In this document: in pieces, positions 41,539 to 51,331 of the stretch
Numbering within the stretch: position 1 is the first letter of the stretch
How the letters are laid out: the number at the start of each line of letters is the position of its first letter
Assembly: GCF_000349945.1 (NCBI RefSeq)
Contig: NC_020516.1
Location: 3,596,001 to 3,660,000 of the forward strand
Length of the DNA stretch: 64,000 nucleotides
Origin: Azoarcus sp. KH32C
GTDB taxonomy: Bacteria; Pseudomonadota; Gammaproteobacteria; Burkholderiales; Rhodocyclaceae
Direction of reading: 5' to 3'
The notes under the pieces: generated by a model
The model's database searches: none
The model's input: only the letters and a program-made list of their open reading frames with translations
Told to the model about the DNA's origin: nothing
Position numbers and translations under genes: made by a program

Positions 41539-42623
41539 GTATCCAGGTTAAGGACATCAGCAAAGCTTTCGGCAACTTCGTCGCGCTCGACAAGGTCTCG
41601 CTCGACTTCCCCACGGGCGAACTCGTCGCGCTGCTGGGCCCCTCGGGCTGTGGCAAGACGACGCTGCTGCGCATCATCGCGGGACTGGAGGCGGCCGACG
41701 CTGGCCAGGTGCTGCTCGACGGCGAAGACGCGTCAGGCACTAATGTGCGCGAACGCCAGGTCGGATTCGTGTTCCAGCACTACGCGCTGTTCCGCCACAT
41801 GACGGTCTTCGACAACGTCGCCTTCGGCATGCGCATGAAGCCGCGCGGCCAGCGGCCGAGCGAGAAACAGATCGCCGCGAAGGTGCATGAACTGCTGCAG
41901 CTCGTGCAGCTCGACTGGCTCGCCGACCGCTTCCCGGCGCAACTCTCGGGCGGCCAGCGCCAACGGATTGCGCTCGCCCGCGCGCTCGCCGTCGAACCGC
42001 GCGTGCTGCTCCTCGACGAACCCTTCGGCGCGCTCGATGCCAAGGTGCGCAAGGAACTGCGCCGCTGGCTGCGCAAGCTTCACGACGAACTGCATATCAC
42101 GTCGATCTTCGTCACGCACGATCAGGAAGAGGCGCTCGAAGTCGCCGACCGCGTGGTGCTGATGGATCGCGGCCACATCGAGCAGGTCGGTACGCCCGGA
42201 GAAGTCTATCGCCAACCAGCGACACCGTTCGTCTACGGCTTCCTCGGATCGGTGAACCTCTTCCACGGCCGCGTCGACGGCAGTTCGGTCGTCGTCGGCA
42301 ACGACGTACTGCCCCACACCGTCGCCGATGTCGGCCACGGAGCCGAAGTCCTCGCCTTCGCCCGTCCGCACGAACTCGACATCGTGCCCGAAGAACATGG
42401 GGAGGCCGGGGTCGCCGCTCGCATTACCCGCGTGCTTGCCTTCGGCGTCACTGCGCGCATCGAACTCGAAGGGCTGAACGGCGCCGGCGGCGAACATTTC
42501 GAAGTCGAACTCACCCAACAACGCGTCGCCGACCTCAATCTCGCCGAAGGGCAGGCCGTGCGCCTGATACCCTCCCGACTCAAGATCTTCGAGCGCAACG
42601 GTACCACTGGAGCATCGGCATGA
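41535..42623 (+). CDS. cysA: Sulfate/thiosulfate ABC transporter ATP-binding protein CysA
   Basis: This 362-residue ATPase powers sulfate uptake. It shows Walker A GPSGCGKTT, Q-loop VFQHYALF, signature LSGGQRQRIALARALA, Walker B VLLLDEPFGALD and the H-loop FVTHDQEEALEVAD. A TOBE regulatory domain follows from about residue 240. The ATGA overlaps at both ends (with cysW and the LysR gene) tie it into a four-gene unit. Confidence 0.98.
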   Translation: MSIQVKDISKAFGNFVALDKVSLDFPTGELVALLGPSGCGKTTLLRIIAGLEAADAGQVLLDGEDASGTNVRERQVGFVFQHYALFRHMTVFDNVAFGMRMKPRGQRPSEKQIAAKVHELLQLVQLDWLADRFPAQLSGGQRQRIALARALAVEPRVLLLDEPFGALDAKVRKELRRWLRKLHDELHITSIFVTHDQEEALEVADRVVLMDRGHIEQVGTPGEVYRQPATPFVYGFLGSVNLFHGRVDGSSVVVGNDVLPHTVADVGHGAEVLAFARPHELDIVPEEHGEAGVAARITRVLAFGVTARIELEGLNGAGGEHFEVELTQQRVADLNLAEGQAVRLIPSRLKIFERNGTTGASA

Positions 42624-43564
42624 ATTTTCAGCAATTGCGCATCATCCGCGAAACGGTGCGGCGCAACTTCAACCTGACCGAAGTCGCCAACGCGCTCTTC
42701 ACCTCGCAGTCGGGGGTCTCCAAACACATCAAGGACCTCGAGGACGAACTCGGCGTCGAGCTTTTCGTGCGCAAGGGCAAGCGGCTGCTGGGCCTCACGG
42801 ATCCGGGCAAGGAACTCGTCGTGATGGTCGAGCGGATGCTGCTCGACGCGGGCAACATCAAGCGCCTGGCCGAGCAATACAGCAACCGCGACGAAGGCCG
42901 GCTCACGGTCGTCACGACGCACACCCAGGCCCGCTATGCGCTGCCCAAGGTCGTCACCGCGTTCAAGAAGGCTTTCCCGAAGGTTTACCTCAAGCTGCAT
43001 CAGGGCAGCCCGGAAGAGATCGTGTCGATGCTGCTCGACGGCCAAGCCGATATCGGCATCGCAACCGAAGCCGTTGCGGCGGTCGCAGAGCTCGCATCCT
43101 TTCCGTACTACACGTGGCACCACTCGATCATCGTTCCGGCCGGTCATCCCTTGGAGAATGTCCGACCGCTGACCCTCGAGGCGGTCGCCGAATACCCGCT
43201 CATTACGTATCACGAAGGCTTTACCGGACGCTCGAACATCGACAAGAGCTTTGCAGCGGCAGGACTCTCGCCCGAAGTCGTGATGTCCGCCATGGACGCC
43301 GATGTCATCAAGACCTACGTCGAACTGGGGCTCGGCGTCGGCATCGTCGCTTCGATGGCCTTTCAGCCCGAGCGTGAAGGCGAACTGCGCCTGCTCGATA
43401 GCCGCCATCTCTTCCCCGTCAACACGACGAGTATCGCCGTCCGCCGCGGCCATTACCTGCGCGGCTTCGCCTACCGCTTCATCGAGATGTGCTCGCCGAC
43501 GCTGACTGAAGCAGCCATCCGCAGCAGCGTCGCACCCGCGGGCAATGCCAACGGAGACGACTAG
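42620..43564 (+). CDS. cysB: CysB-family LysR-type transcriptional regulator
   Basis: This 314-residue regulator has an N-terminal winged helix (MNFQQLRIIRETVRRNFNLT, ALFTSQSGVSKHIKDLED) and a C-terminal effector domain of the CysB/Cbl type (TTHTQARYALPKVVTAFKK, TEAVAAVAELASFPYYTW). CysB activates sulfur assimilation genes in response to acetylserine and thiosulfate. The gene overlaps cysA by four bases, so the regulator is translated with the transporter it probably controls. A CysB site was not identified with confidence. Confidence 0.95.
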   Translation: MNFQQLRIIRETVRRNFNLTEVANALFTSQSGVSKHIKDLEDELGVELFVRKGKRLLGLTDPGKELVVMVERMLLDAGNIKRLAEQYSNRDEGRLTVVTTHTQARYALPKVVTAFKKAFPKVYLKLHQGSPEEIVSMLLDGQADIGIATEAVAAVAELASFPYYTWHHSIIVPAGHPLENVRPLTLEAVAEYPLITYHEGFTGRSNIDKSFAAAGLSPEVVMSAMDADVIKTYVELGLGVGIVASMAFQPEREGELRLLDSRHLFPVNTTSIAVRRGHYLRGFAYRFIEMCSPTLTEAAIRSSVAPAGNANGDD

Positions 43565-43634
43565 CCTTACGTCGTAGAGCTATTCGCCGCGCAGGCCTGC
43601 TATCCTCGCATTTCCGGTCCAAGGAGCCCCTTAC

Positions 43635-44608
<974 letters not shown>

Positions 44609-44612
<4 letters not shown>

Positions 44613-45400
44613 GTCACGCAGCAGCACAAGACGCGGAGGCTCCGGCCTCCGCGCCCGAAACCCTCCCCATTCTCTACCGCGACGACTGGCTGATCGCCGT
44701 CGACAAACCCTCGGGCCTGCTCGTCCATCGCTCGGTGCTTGACGTCCACGAGGAGCGCTTCGCCGTCCAGATCCTACGGGACCAGATCGGGCAGCACGTG
44801 CACCCCGTGCATCGCCTCGACAAGGGCACCTCCGGCGTCCTGCTCTTCGCGCTCGACCGCGAAACCGCCGCGCTCGTCTCCGGCGCCTTCGAACGCCAGG
44901 AAGTGCTGAAGCGCTATCTCGCAGTCGTGCGCGGCCACCCGGCCGAAGAAGGCATCATCGACCACCCGCTCACGCGCCGCTTCGACGACGCCGAACGCCG
45001 TTCGACGACGCCTGACACGCCGCCCCAGGACGCCGTCACGCACTTCCGCCGCCTCGCCACGACCGAACTACCCTACCAGGTCGACCGCTATCCGACGAGT
45101 CGCTACGCGCTCGTCGAACTCGCCCCGGAAACGGGCCGGCGCCACCAGATCCGGCGCCACCTCAAGCACATCTCCCACCCCATCATCGGGGATGCCACCT
45201 TCGGCAAGGGCCGGCACAATCGCCTCTTCACCGAGCTCTTTGGCGTCTCGCGCATGCTGCTCGCCTGCACATCGATGCGCCTCACACATCCGCATACCGG
45301 CGAAGAACTGGCGCTTGCCGTTCCGCCCGCTGAAGACTTCATGCGCGTTGTTACGACGTTCGGCTGGACCGACGCGCTGGCCAGCCTGTCGCGCGCCTGA
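44609..45400 (+). CDS. RluA-family RNA pseudouridine synthase, TruC-like
   Basis: This protein of about 263 residues has the RluA-type domain with the catalytic aspartate in HRLDKGTSG, the N-terminal strand YRDDWLIAVDKPSGLLVHRS and the later TGRRHQIRRHLKHISHPIIG. The sequence style fits tRNA pseudouridine-65 synthase TruC. No ATG, GTG or TTG exists before the conserved domain; the best start is a CTG at 44609 that overlaps the cysK stop (CTGA). A start by coupling with cysK is likely. The precise RNA target is inferred. Confidence 0.88.
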
Positions 45401-45504
45401 TCCCATGCGGGCGACATTCGCCGGGGGCGATTCCCCAACGAGCTACCGGTCCTGACGGATTCATTGCACAATAGGTCGTTCACACAACAGCCAATCCGCC
45501 ACAA

Positions 45505-46584
45505 ATGAATCCGCTGCTCCAGGTCCGCGACCAAGGCCAGCAAGTCTGGCTCGACAACCTCTCCCGCACGCTCCTCAACGACGGCCACCTCGCGCGCTTC
45601 ATCGCCGAAGACGGCGTCGACGGCGTGACCACCAACCCGGCCATCTTCCACAAGGCGATCGCCGGCGGGCGCTATTACGAGGACGATCTCGCCGCGCTGA
45701 AGCAGCAGCCCCTGAGCGCCGAAGCGCGCTACGAACAGCTCGTGGTCCCCGACGTGCAGCGCGCCTGCGATCTGCTGCGGCCGACCTTCGAGCGCAGTGG
45801 CGGCAACGCCGGTTATGTCAGCCTCGAAGTCTCCCCCGCCCTCGCGCACGACGCTGCCGGCACCGTCGCCGCGGGTCTACGCCTCAAGCAGGCCGTGGGC
45901 CGCGACAACCTGCTGATCAAGGTACCCGCGACGACCGAAGGGCTGAAAGCCATCGAGGAATTGATCGCCAACGGCGTCAGCGTCAACGTCACGCTGATGT
46001 TCTCGCTCGCCCACGTGGACGGCGTCGCGGACGCCTACGTGCGCGGCCTCGAACGTCTGCGGGCCTCCGGCGGCAAGGTCGGCAGCGTGATGTCGGTCGC
46101 GAGCCTCTTCCTCAGCCGCGTCGACACGCTGATCGACAAGCAGCTCGAAGAGTTGGGCGGCGACGCGTTGGCGCTCCGCGGCCGCAGCGCCGTCGCGATG
46201 GCCAAGCTCGCCTACCAGCGCTACCTGGAACGCTTCCACGGCCCTGCCTTCGCCGCGCTGCGTAGCGCCGGCGCGCGTCCGCAGTTCATGCTGTGGGCGA
46301 GCACCGGCACCAAGAATCCGGCCTACAACGACCTGCTCTACGTCGAACCGCTGGTCGGGAAGGAGACCGTCAATACGCTGCCGGACGCCACCCTCGCCGC
46401 GCTGCGGGATCACGGCAAAATCGTCGGGGACGCCCTCACGCAGGACGTCGCCGCCGTACGCGAGCAGGTCGCCGCGCTGGCCGCGCTCGGCATCGATCTC
46501 AATGCAACCGGGGAAAGACTGCAGCGCGAAGGGCTGGCGCAGTTCGAGGACGCATTCGCTCAACTGCTGCAGCTGACCGCCTGA
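45505..46584 (+). CDS. tal: Transaldolase
   Basis: This 359-residue enzyme transfers a dihydroxyacetone unit between sugar phosphates in the pentose phosphate pathway. The segments GVDGVTTNPAIFHKAI, YVSLEVSP and LLIKVPATTEG, with the Schiff-base lysine in the last, are intact. The length fits the long bacterial transaldolase group. It stands alone, 104 bp after the pseudouridine synthase, and converges on the DUF3135 gene. Confidence 0.97.
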   Translation: MNPLLQVRDQGQQVWLDNLSRTLLNDGHLARFIAEDGVDGVTTNPAIFHKAIAGGRYYEDDLAALKQQPLSAEARYEQLVVPDVQRACDLLRPTFERSGGNAGYVSLEVSPALAHDAAGTVAAGLRLKQAVGRDNLLIKVPATTEGLKAIEELIANGVSVNVTLMFSLAHVDGVADAYVRGLERLRASGGKVGSVMSVASLFLSRVDTLIDKQLEELGGDALALRGRSAVAMAKLAYQRYLERFHGPAFAALRSAGARPQFMLWASTGTKNPAYNDLLYVEPLVGKETVNTLPDATLAALRDHGKIVGDALTQDVAAVREQVAALAALGIDLNATGERLQREGLAQFEDAFAQLLQLTA

Positions 46585-46608
46585 TGCCGTAATCGCAGGC
46601 CGGCTCCT

Positions 46609-46908
46609 TCAATGGACGCCGGCCGCTACGAGCAGCTTGCGCGATAGCTCGCGCAACTCCCGATTCTGGCGGTCCAGCTCGACCAGTCGCTCATGCATCA
46701 TCGCGGCGAGGCATTTCATCGCGCGTTCGGGCGTTCCGGCGCGCGCCCGCTCGCAATCGATACAGTACTGCAAGGCACGCAGACGCTCGCGGACGGCGGG
46801 GGGATGACTCTCGATCAGTGCGCAGATTTCGCGATTGCGCGCGGCGAAGAATGCCTCGGGGTCGGCTTTCGCCAACGCACACCAGCGGTCGAAATCGAAC
46901 TCGCCCAT
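46609..46908 (-). CDS. DUF3135 family protein
   Basis: This 99-residue protein matches DUF3135: FDFDRWCALAKADPEAFFAA, a short helix, LRALQYCIDCERAR and MKCLAAMMHERL. The family is restricted to proteobacteria and has no known function. The helical, charged sequence suggests a small coiled-coil protein. It is downstream of cheA in the same direction, 145 bp away, across sequences with hairpin potential, so co-transcription is uncertain. Confidence 0.8.
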   Translation of the reverse strand: MGEFDFDRWCALAKADPEAFFAARNREICALIESHPPAVRERLRALQYCIDCERARAGTPERAMKCLAAMMHERLVELDRQNRELRELSRKLLVAAGVH

Positions 46909-47053
46909 GATCCATCCCCCGCGCGAGGTCCATCACACATCCTTGGTTTAATCGTAGGAGTGGAACAAGGCGGAGGCAAGACGAGCCTCCGGCGGACCGT
47001 GTATTCGGTCTCGCCGGAGCAAAACCGGTTTGCGTAACCGGCTGGCGAAGAGG

Positions 47054-48961
47054 TCAAGCGACCTGGGCAGCTCTCCTGGACATCAGCGAGAAGCGGCTCA
47101 CCCAGCGCTGGTCACCAGCGCTGCCGAGCAGTTCCTTCATGTCGATGATCAGTACGATCTGGCCGTTGGACAGCGTCGTGACACCGGCCACGCCCTTCGG
47201 ACGGAAGTCGTCGAGCGACTTGATGACGGCGTCTTCGCGGCCGGCGAAGCTGTCGATGCCGAGGATGAAGGACATTTCCGCCGTCTGCATCAGCACACCG
47301 TAGCATGGCGAACGTTCCAGCGGCCAGCCGAGCAGGCTTGCGAGCGGCAGGATCGGCAACACTTCGCCCCGCACCACCATCGTCGCGCGACCGCCCACTT
47401 CCTGCACTTCTCCCGCCTCGATCGGCAGGATCTCGCGCACCATCGACAGCGGCACGGCAAACGGCTGATCGCCCAAGCGCACCAGCAGCACCGGCAGAAT
47501 CGCCAGCGTCAGCGGCAGGCTGATCACGAAGGTCGTGCCCTTGCCCAGCTGCGACTGGATCTCGATGCTGCCATTGAGCTTCTGGATGTTCGTCCGCACG
47601 ACGTCCATGCCGACGCCGCGGCCGGACACGTCCGACACCTTCGCCGCCATCGAGAAGCCGGGCAGGAAGATCAGGTTGAAGCTCTGGCGCTCGTCCAGCG
47701 CACTCGCTTCTTCCTCGCTGAGCAGCCCCTTCTCGACCGCCTTCGCGCGCAGGCGTTCGGCGTTCATACCGTGGCCGTCGTCGGCGACCAGGATCACGAT
47801 GTGATCGCCTTCCTGGCGCGCTTCCAGGCGGACGATGGATTTTTCGGGCTTGCCGACGGCGATCCGCTCCTGCGAGTCCTCGACGCCGTGATCGACCGCG
47901 TTGCGGATCAGGTGGATGATCGGATCGGCGAGGTCCTCGATCATCGTCTTGTCGATCTCGGTTTCCTCTCCGGCGAGCACGAGTTCGACGTCCTTGCCCA
48001 TGCTGCGCGCCAGATCGCGCGCGATCCGCGGATACTTCTGGAACAGGCGCCCGATCGGCTGCATACGGGTCTTCATGACCGCGTTCTGCAGGTCCGAGAC
48101 GAGCAGGTCGAGCTGGCTTACGGCCAGATCGAGGGAATGCAGGGTTTCGGTGTCGTTGCGGCCGCTCAGGATGTCGCTGCGCAGCGCGTTCAGGCGGTTC
48201 TTCGTCAGGCCGATTTCGCCCGACAGGTTGAGTACCTGGTCGAGCCGCGAGGTGTCGACGCGGATCGAGTTGTCGCGCTGCTTTTCGCCCTCACGCCGCC
48301 CGGTCGTCGCCATCGCGCCTGGCTTGTCGCTCGCGCGCCGCCCGGTCGCCGCCTTGATGATCTCATCAGGCGAGACCGTGGGGCCCGACGCGACGGGAGC
48401 ATGTACCGAAGCCGACGCCGGCGGCGCCGACCTGACTTCGTTGATCGTCTTCATCGGCACGCCGGTGACGGCACTGTGGAGCAGCTCCCAGTTCGGCCCG
48501 CCCGGAGCGGCGGACGATGCAGCCGCCTGCGGTTGGGCGGCCGCCGCTTGCGCCCGACCGCCGACGAGTTCGCCGGCGATCGCCTGGCGCAGACGTGCAA
48601 TCAGGTCGGGGTCCGCCGGAGCGGGCTGCATCGCCTGCTCGAGGCTGCCGAACATGTCACGTACGGATGCGGTCGCTTCCATGATGACGTCCATCACTTC
48701 GGGCGTCACGTCGAGCTGGCCGTTGCGCAGGTTGTCGAAGAGATTCTCCGTCAGGTGGCACAAGGTGACCAGCTCGGTCGCATTGAGGAAGCCTGCGCCG
48801 CCCTTGATGGTATGGAAGCCCCGGAAGATCTCGTTCAGCAGTCCGCGGTCGCCTGGCGCACGTTCGAGGTCCACCAGTTTGTTGTCGACCCCGGATAGCA
48901 GGTCACCCGCTTCCATCAGGAAATCCTGAAGCAGCTCTTCCATTCCGGCGAAGTCACTCAT
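47054..48961 (-). CDS. cheA: Chemotaxis histidine kinase CheA, without P2 domain
   Basis: This 635-residue kinase starts best at the ATG at 48961 (MSDFAGMEELLQDF). Domains in order: Hpt/P1 with phospho-His50 in HTIKGGAGFL; an Ala/Pro/Ser-rich linker of about 120 residues; P3 dimerisation (IRVDTSRLDQVLNLSGEIG); a P4 ATPase with HLIRNAVDHG and GHGMNAERLR; and a P5 CheW-like domain ending VSRFSLM. No recognisable P2 (CheY-docking) domain is seen. It takes signals from receptors and phosphorylates CheY. It is the last gene of the chemotaxis run. Confidence 0.96.
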   Translation of the reverse strand: MSDFAGMEELLQDFLMEAGDLLSGVDNKLVDLERAPGDRGLLNEIFRGFHTIKGGAGFLNATELVTLCHLTENLFDNLRNGQLDVTPEVMDVIMEATASVRDMFGSLEQAMQPAPADPDLIARLRQAIAGELVGGRAQAAAAQPQAAASSAAPGGPNWELLHSAVTGVPMKTINEVRSAPPASASVHAPVASGPTVSPDEIIKAATGRRASDKPGAMATTGRREGEKQRDNSIRVDTSRLDQVLNLSGEIGLTKNRLNALRSDILSGRNDTETLHSLDLAVSQLDLLVSDLQNAVMKTRMQPIGRLFQKYPRIARDLARSMGKDVELVLAGEETEIDKTMIEDLADPIIHLIRNAVDHGVEDSQERIAVGKPEKSIVRLEARQEGDHIVILVADDGHGMNAERLRAKAVEKGLLSEEEASALDERQSFNLIFLPGFSMAAKVSDVSGRGVGMDVVRTNIQKLNGSIEIQSQLGKGTTFVISLPLTLAILPVLLVRLGDQPFAVPLSMVREILPIEAGEVQEVGGRATMVVRGEVLPILPLASLLGWPLERSPCYGVLMQTAEMSFILGIDSFAGREDAVIKSLDDFRPKGVAGVTTLSNGQIVLIIDMKELLGSAGDQRWVSRFSLMSRRAAQVA

Positions 48962-49014
48962 CACGTTCTCGCTTTATTGTTCCCGGCAGACCCGCGCCTG
49001 CCTTCTTGCTGCAG

Positions 49015-49878
49015 TCAGAATCCCAGGCTACCGAGCAGATCGTCGACCTGCTCCTGCGTCGTAACGACGTCGTCACGGCCTTCCGAATTGATGACCGGAC
49101 CGTTCATCAGACCGCCCTGCACTTCGCTGCGCATGCCCGGCGGCGCGACCTCCAGCAGAACCTGCAGCAGCTCCGTTTCGAGCTTCTGGGCGAGTTCGAC
49201 GACCTTCTTGATGACCTGGCCGGTGAGATCCTGGAAATCCTGGGCCATCATGATTTCCATCAGCTGCTCGTTGGTCGCGCGGCTCCCCTGCTCCACCTGG
49301 CCAAGAAATCCGTGCGTTTCCTGCGACAGCGCCTTGAATTCCTCGATCGACAACTGGTTCGCGAACAGCTTGTCCCACTTCGCCTGCAAGCCCTTGGCGT
49401 CAGCACCCAGCTTGTTCTGGATCGGCTGGGCGATGTCGGTCGCGTTAAGCACCCGGCTCGCCGCCTGCTCCGTCATCTGCGCGATGTAGGTCAGGCGCTG
49501 GCGCGCATCGGGAATCGCCTGCACCGCCTCCTGCAGACCGTCGTCGGAGCTGAGCGAACAAAGGGTGTTATGAACTTGTCGCGTCATCTGTCCGATCCGG
49601 GTAAACACCGCTTCGCAGCTATGCTCGGACTGAGCAGCATCGGCCGGCTGCGCTGCGGCGGCCGGAGCAGCCTCCTGGACAGAAGCGGCTTCGAACTGCG
49701 CCGCCACGGAGTCGAACAGAGCCTGCAGGTCGTCGTTATCGCCGGCGGAATCCTGCTTGGGTTTCGGTTCCGCCTTGGGCGCAACCACCTGCGGTGCCGC
49801 GCCACTCGCGATGCTGTCGAACAAGGCTTGCAGTTCGTCCGAATCCCCTGCCTCATCGACCTTGAGCTTTTTCGCCAT
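49015..49878 (-). CDS. cheZ: CheY-P phosphatase CheZ with duplicated N-terminal peptide
   Basis: This 287-residue protein accelerates CheY-P dephosphorylation. The core helix contains MMAQDFQDLTGQVIKKVVE with the catalytic Gln, and the C-terminus QEQVDDLLGSLGF is the CheY-binding peptide. The N-terminal 60 residues, absent from short CheZ proteins, contain two near copies of AGD-x-D-x-LQALFDS separated by an Ala/Pro/Lys linker. I chose the ATG at 49878, seven bases after GGGAGG. It lies between cheY and cheA. Confidence 0.93.
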   Translation of the reverse strand: MAKKLKVDEAGDSDELQALFDSIASGAAPQVVAPKAEPKPKQDSAGDNDDLQALFDSVAAQFEAASVQEAAPAAAAQPADAAQSEHSCEAVFTRIGQMTRQVHNTLCSLSSDDGLQEAVQAIPDARQRLTYIAQMTEQAASRVLNATDIAQPIQNKLGADAKGLQAKWDKLFANQLSIEEFKALSQETHGFLGQVEQGSRATNEQLMEIMMAQDFQDLTGQVIKKVVELAQKLETELLQVLLEVAPPGMRSEVQGGLMNGPVINSEGRDDVVTTQEQVDDLLGSLGF

Positions 49879-49913
49879 CATCGGCCTCCCTAATGTCATT
49901 CCGCACCGACTGC

Positions 49914-50315
49914 TCAGGCGGCCGCTGTCTTGCCCAGCTTTTCAAAGATTTTTTCTAGTTTTTCGGCCATCGTCGCAGCCGTAAACGGCTTGACGATGTA
50001 GCCGCTCGCCCCGGCCTGCGCCGCAGCAATGATGTTTTCCTTCTTGGCTTCGGCCGTCACCATCAGCACCGGCAGGTGCTTCAGATGCGGCGTCTGGCGG
50101 ATCGTCTGCAGCAGCGTCAGACCATCCATGTTCGGCATGTTCCAGTCGGTGACGACGAAGTCGAACGGGCCGCTGTTGAGCTTCTGCAGCGCCACCGCAC
50201 CGTCCTCGGCCTCGTCGACGTTGGTGTAGCCAAGCTCCTTGAGCAGGTTGCGCACGATGCGACGCATCGTCGAAAAGTCATCAACGACCAGAAATCTTGT
50301 CTTGGGATCGGCCAT
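49914..50315 (-). CDS. cheY: Chemotaxis response regulator CheY
   Basis: This 133-residue single receiver domain has the acidic pair in LVVDDFSTMRRIVRN, the phospho-Asp in VVTDWNMPNMDG, the Thr in VTAEAKKENI and the Lys in IVKPFTA. Phosphorylated CheY binds the flagellar switch. It lies 41 bp after the cheV gene and 35 bp before cheZ. Confidence 0.97.
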   Translation of the reverse strand: MADPKTRFLVVDDFSTMRRIVRNLLKELGYTNVDEAEDGAVALQKLNSGPFDFVVTDWNMPNMDGLTLLQTIRQTPHLKHLPVLMVTAEAKKENIIAAAQAGASGYIVKPFTAATMAEKLEKIFEKLGKTAAA

Positions 50316-50356
50316 GTTGTATTTCTCCGTAATTCTCTCGGCGAGCCTGGCCCGGT

Positions 50357-51307
50357 TCAGTGGCCCCGTGTGAGCAGGGGACGAAGGGTGTCCGCCAGCG
50401 CGTCGGCGTCGAATTTTGCCACGTATGCGTCAACTCCGACCCGCTTTCCCATCGCCCGGTTGGCTTCGGACGAGAGCGACGAGTGCATCACCACCGGGAT
50501 GCCGTCGAAACGGGTGTCGGCCTTGATGTTGCGAGTAAGTACGTAGCCATCCATCTCCGGCATCTCGGCATCGACCAGGATCAGGTCGAGCTCGTCGCTG
50601 ACGTGGCGACCGAGTTGCTGAGCGTGGCTCGCCATGCCCTGCAGGCGCGTCCACGCTTCGAGGCCATTGACGGCGTGCTTGTGCTTCACGGCGAGCTTGT
50701 CGAGCACCTCGGCGATCTTGCGCCGCGCAACGCCCGAATCGTCGACGAAGAACACTTCATAGTCCTGCCCGTCGATGATCGGCGAGATGTTGCCGACCAC
50801 GGCGTCGCCGAAGGTCGAGGCGAGTACCGTTTCGACATCGACAATCGAGACCAGCTTGCCGTCGGGCAGCTCTGTAATCGCGGTGATGTAGTTGTGCACA
50901 TTGCCTGAAACGTTATCGGGCGCCCGCACCTTGTCCCAGTCCACGCGAATGATGCGATCGACACCCTGCACGAGAAAGCCGAGCGTCCGCTTGCTGTACT
51001 CGGTCACCATCATCGATCCGCCAAGCGGGTCGCCAGGCTGGGCCAGGCCGAGGATCTTGGAAAGCGACAGGACCGGAATGACGTTGCCGCGCAGCGAGAT
51101 GAGCCCTTCGACGCCCGCCGGCATGTTGGGCGCACGTGTGATGAAGGGCGTCGTGCTGACTTCCTTCACCTTGAACACGTTGATCCCGAAGACTTCCGTG
51201 GTGCCGAGATTGAACAGCAGAATCTCCATCCGGTTCGAACCGGCAAGGCTGGTGCGGCCGTCGACGACGTTGAGCAGGCCGGATTCGTCGGTATCGTAGA
51301 TCGACAT
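50357..51307 (-). CDS. cheV: Chemotaxis coupling protein CheV (first of two)
   Basis: This 316-residue protein joins a CheW-like coupling domain (about residues 20-165) to a receiver domain (about 185-312). The receiver is complete: FVDDSGVARRK, phospho-Asp in LVDAEMPEMDG, HSSLSSEAN and VAKFDADA. CheV proteins couple receptors to CheA and adapt by phosphorylation. It is 24 bp after a second cheV on the same strand. No separate cheW is in the window, so the two CheV proteins may supply coupling. Confidence 0.95.
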   Translation of the reverse strand: MSIYDTDESGLLNVVDGRTSLAGSNRMEILLFNLGTTEVFGINVFKVKEVSTTPFITRAPNMPAGVEGLISLRGNVIPVLSLSKILGLAQPGDPLGGSMMVTEYSKRTLGFLVQGVDRIIRVDWDKVRAPDNVSGNVHNYITAITELPDGKLVSIVDVETVLASTFGDAVVGNISPIIDGQDYEVFFVDDSGVARRKIAEVLDKLAVKHKHAVNGLEAWTRLQGMASHAQQLGRHVSDELDLILVDAEMPEMDGYVLTRNIKADTRFDGIPVVMHSSLSSEANRAMGKRVGVDAYVAKFDADALADTLRPLLTRGH

Positions 51308-51331
51308 GAGAGCTTCCTATGGACTCGCGAA

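Noticed and set aside
47030..48898. 622-codon plus-strand frame opposite cheA
   Set aside because: Composition (Arg/His/Asp-rich, no domain pattern) is that of an antisense shadow; cheA is complete on the minus strand.
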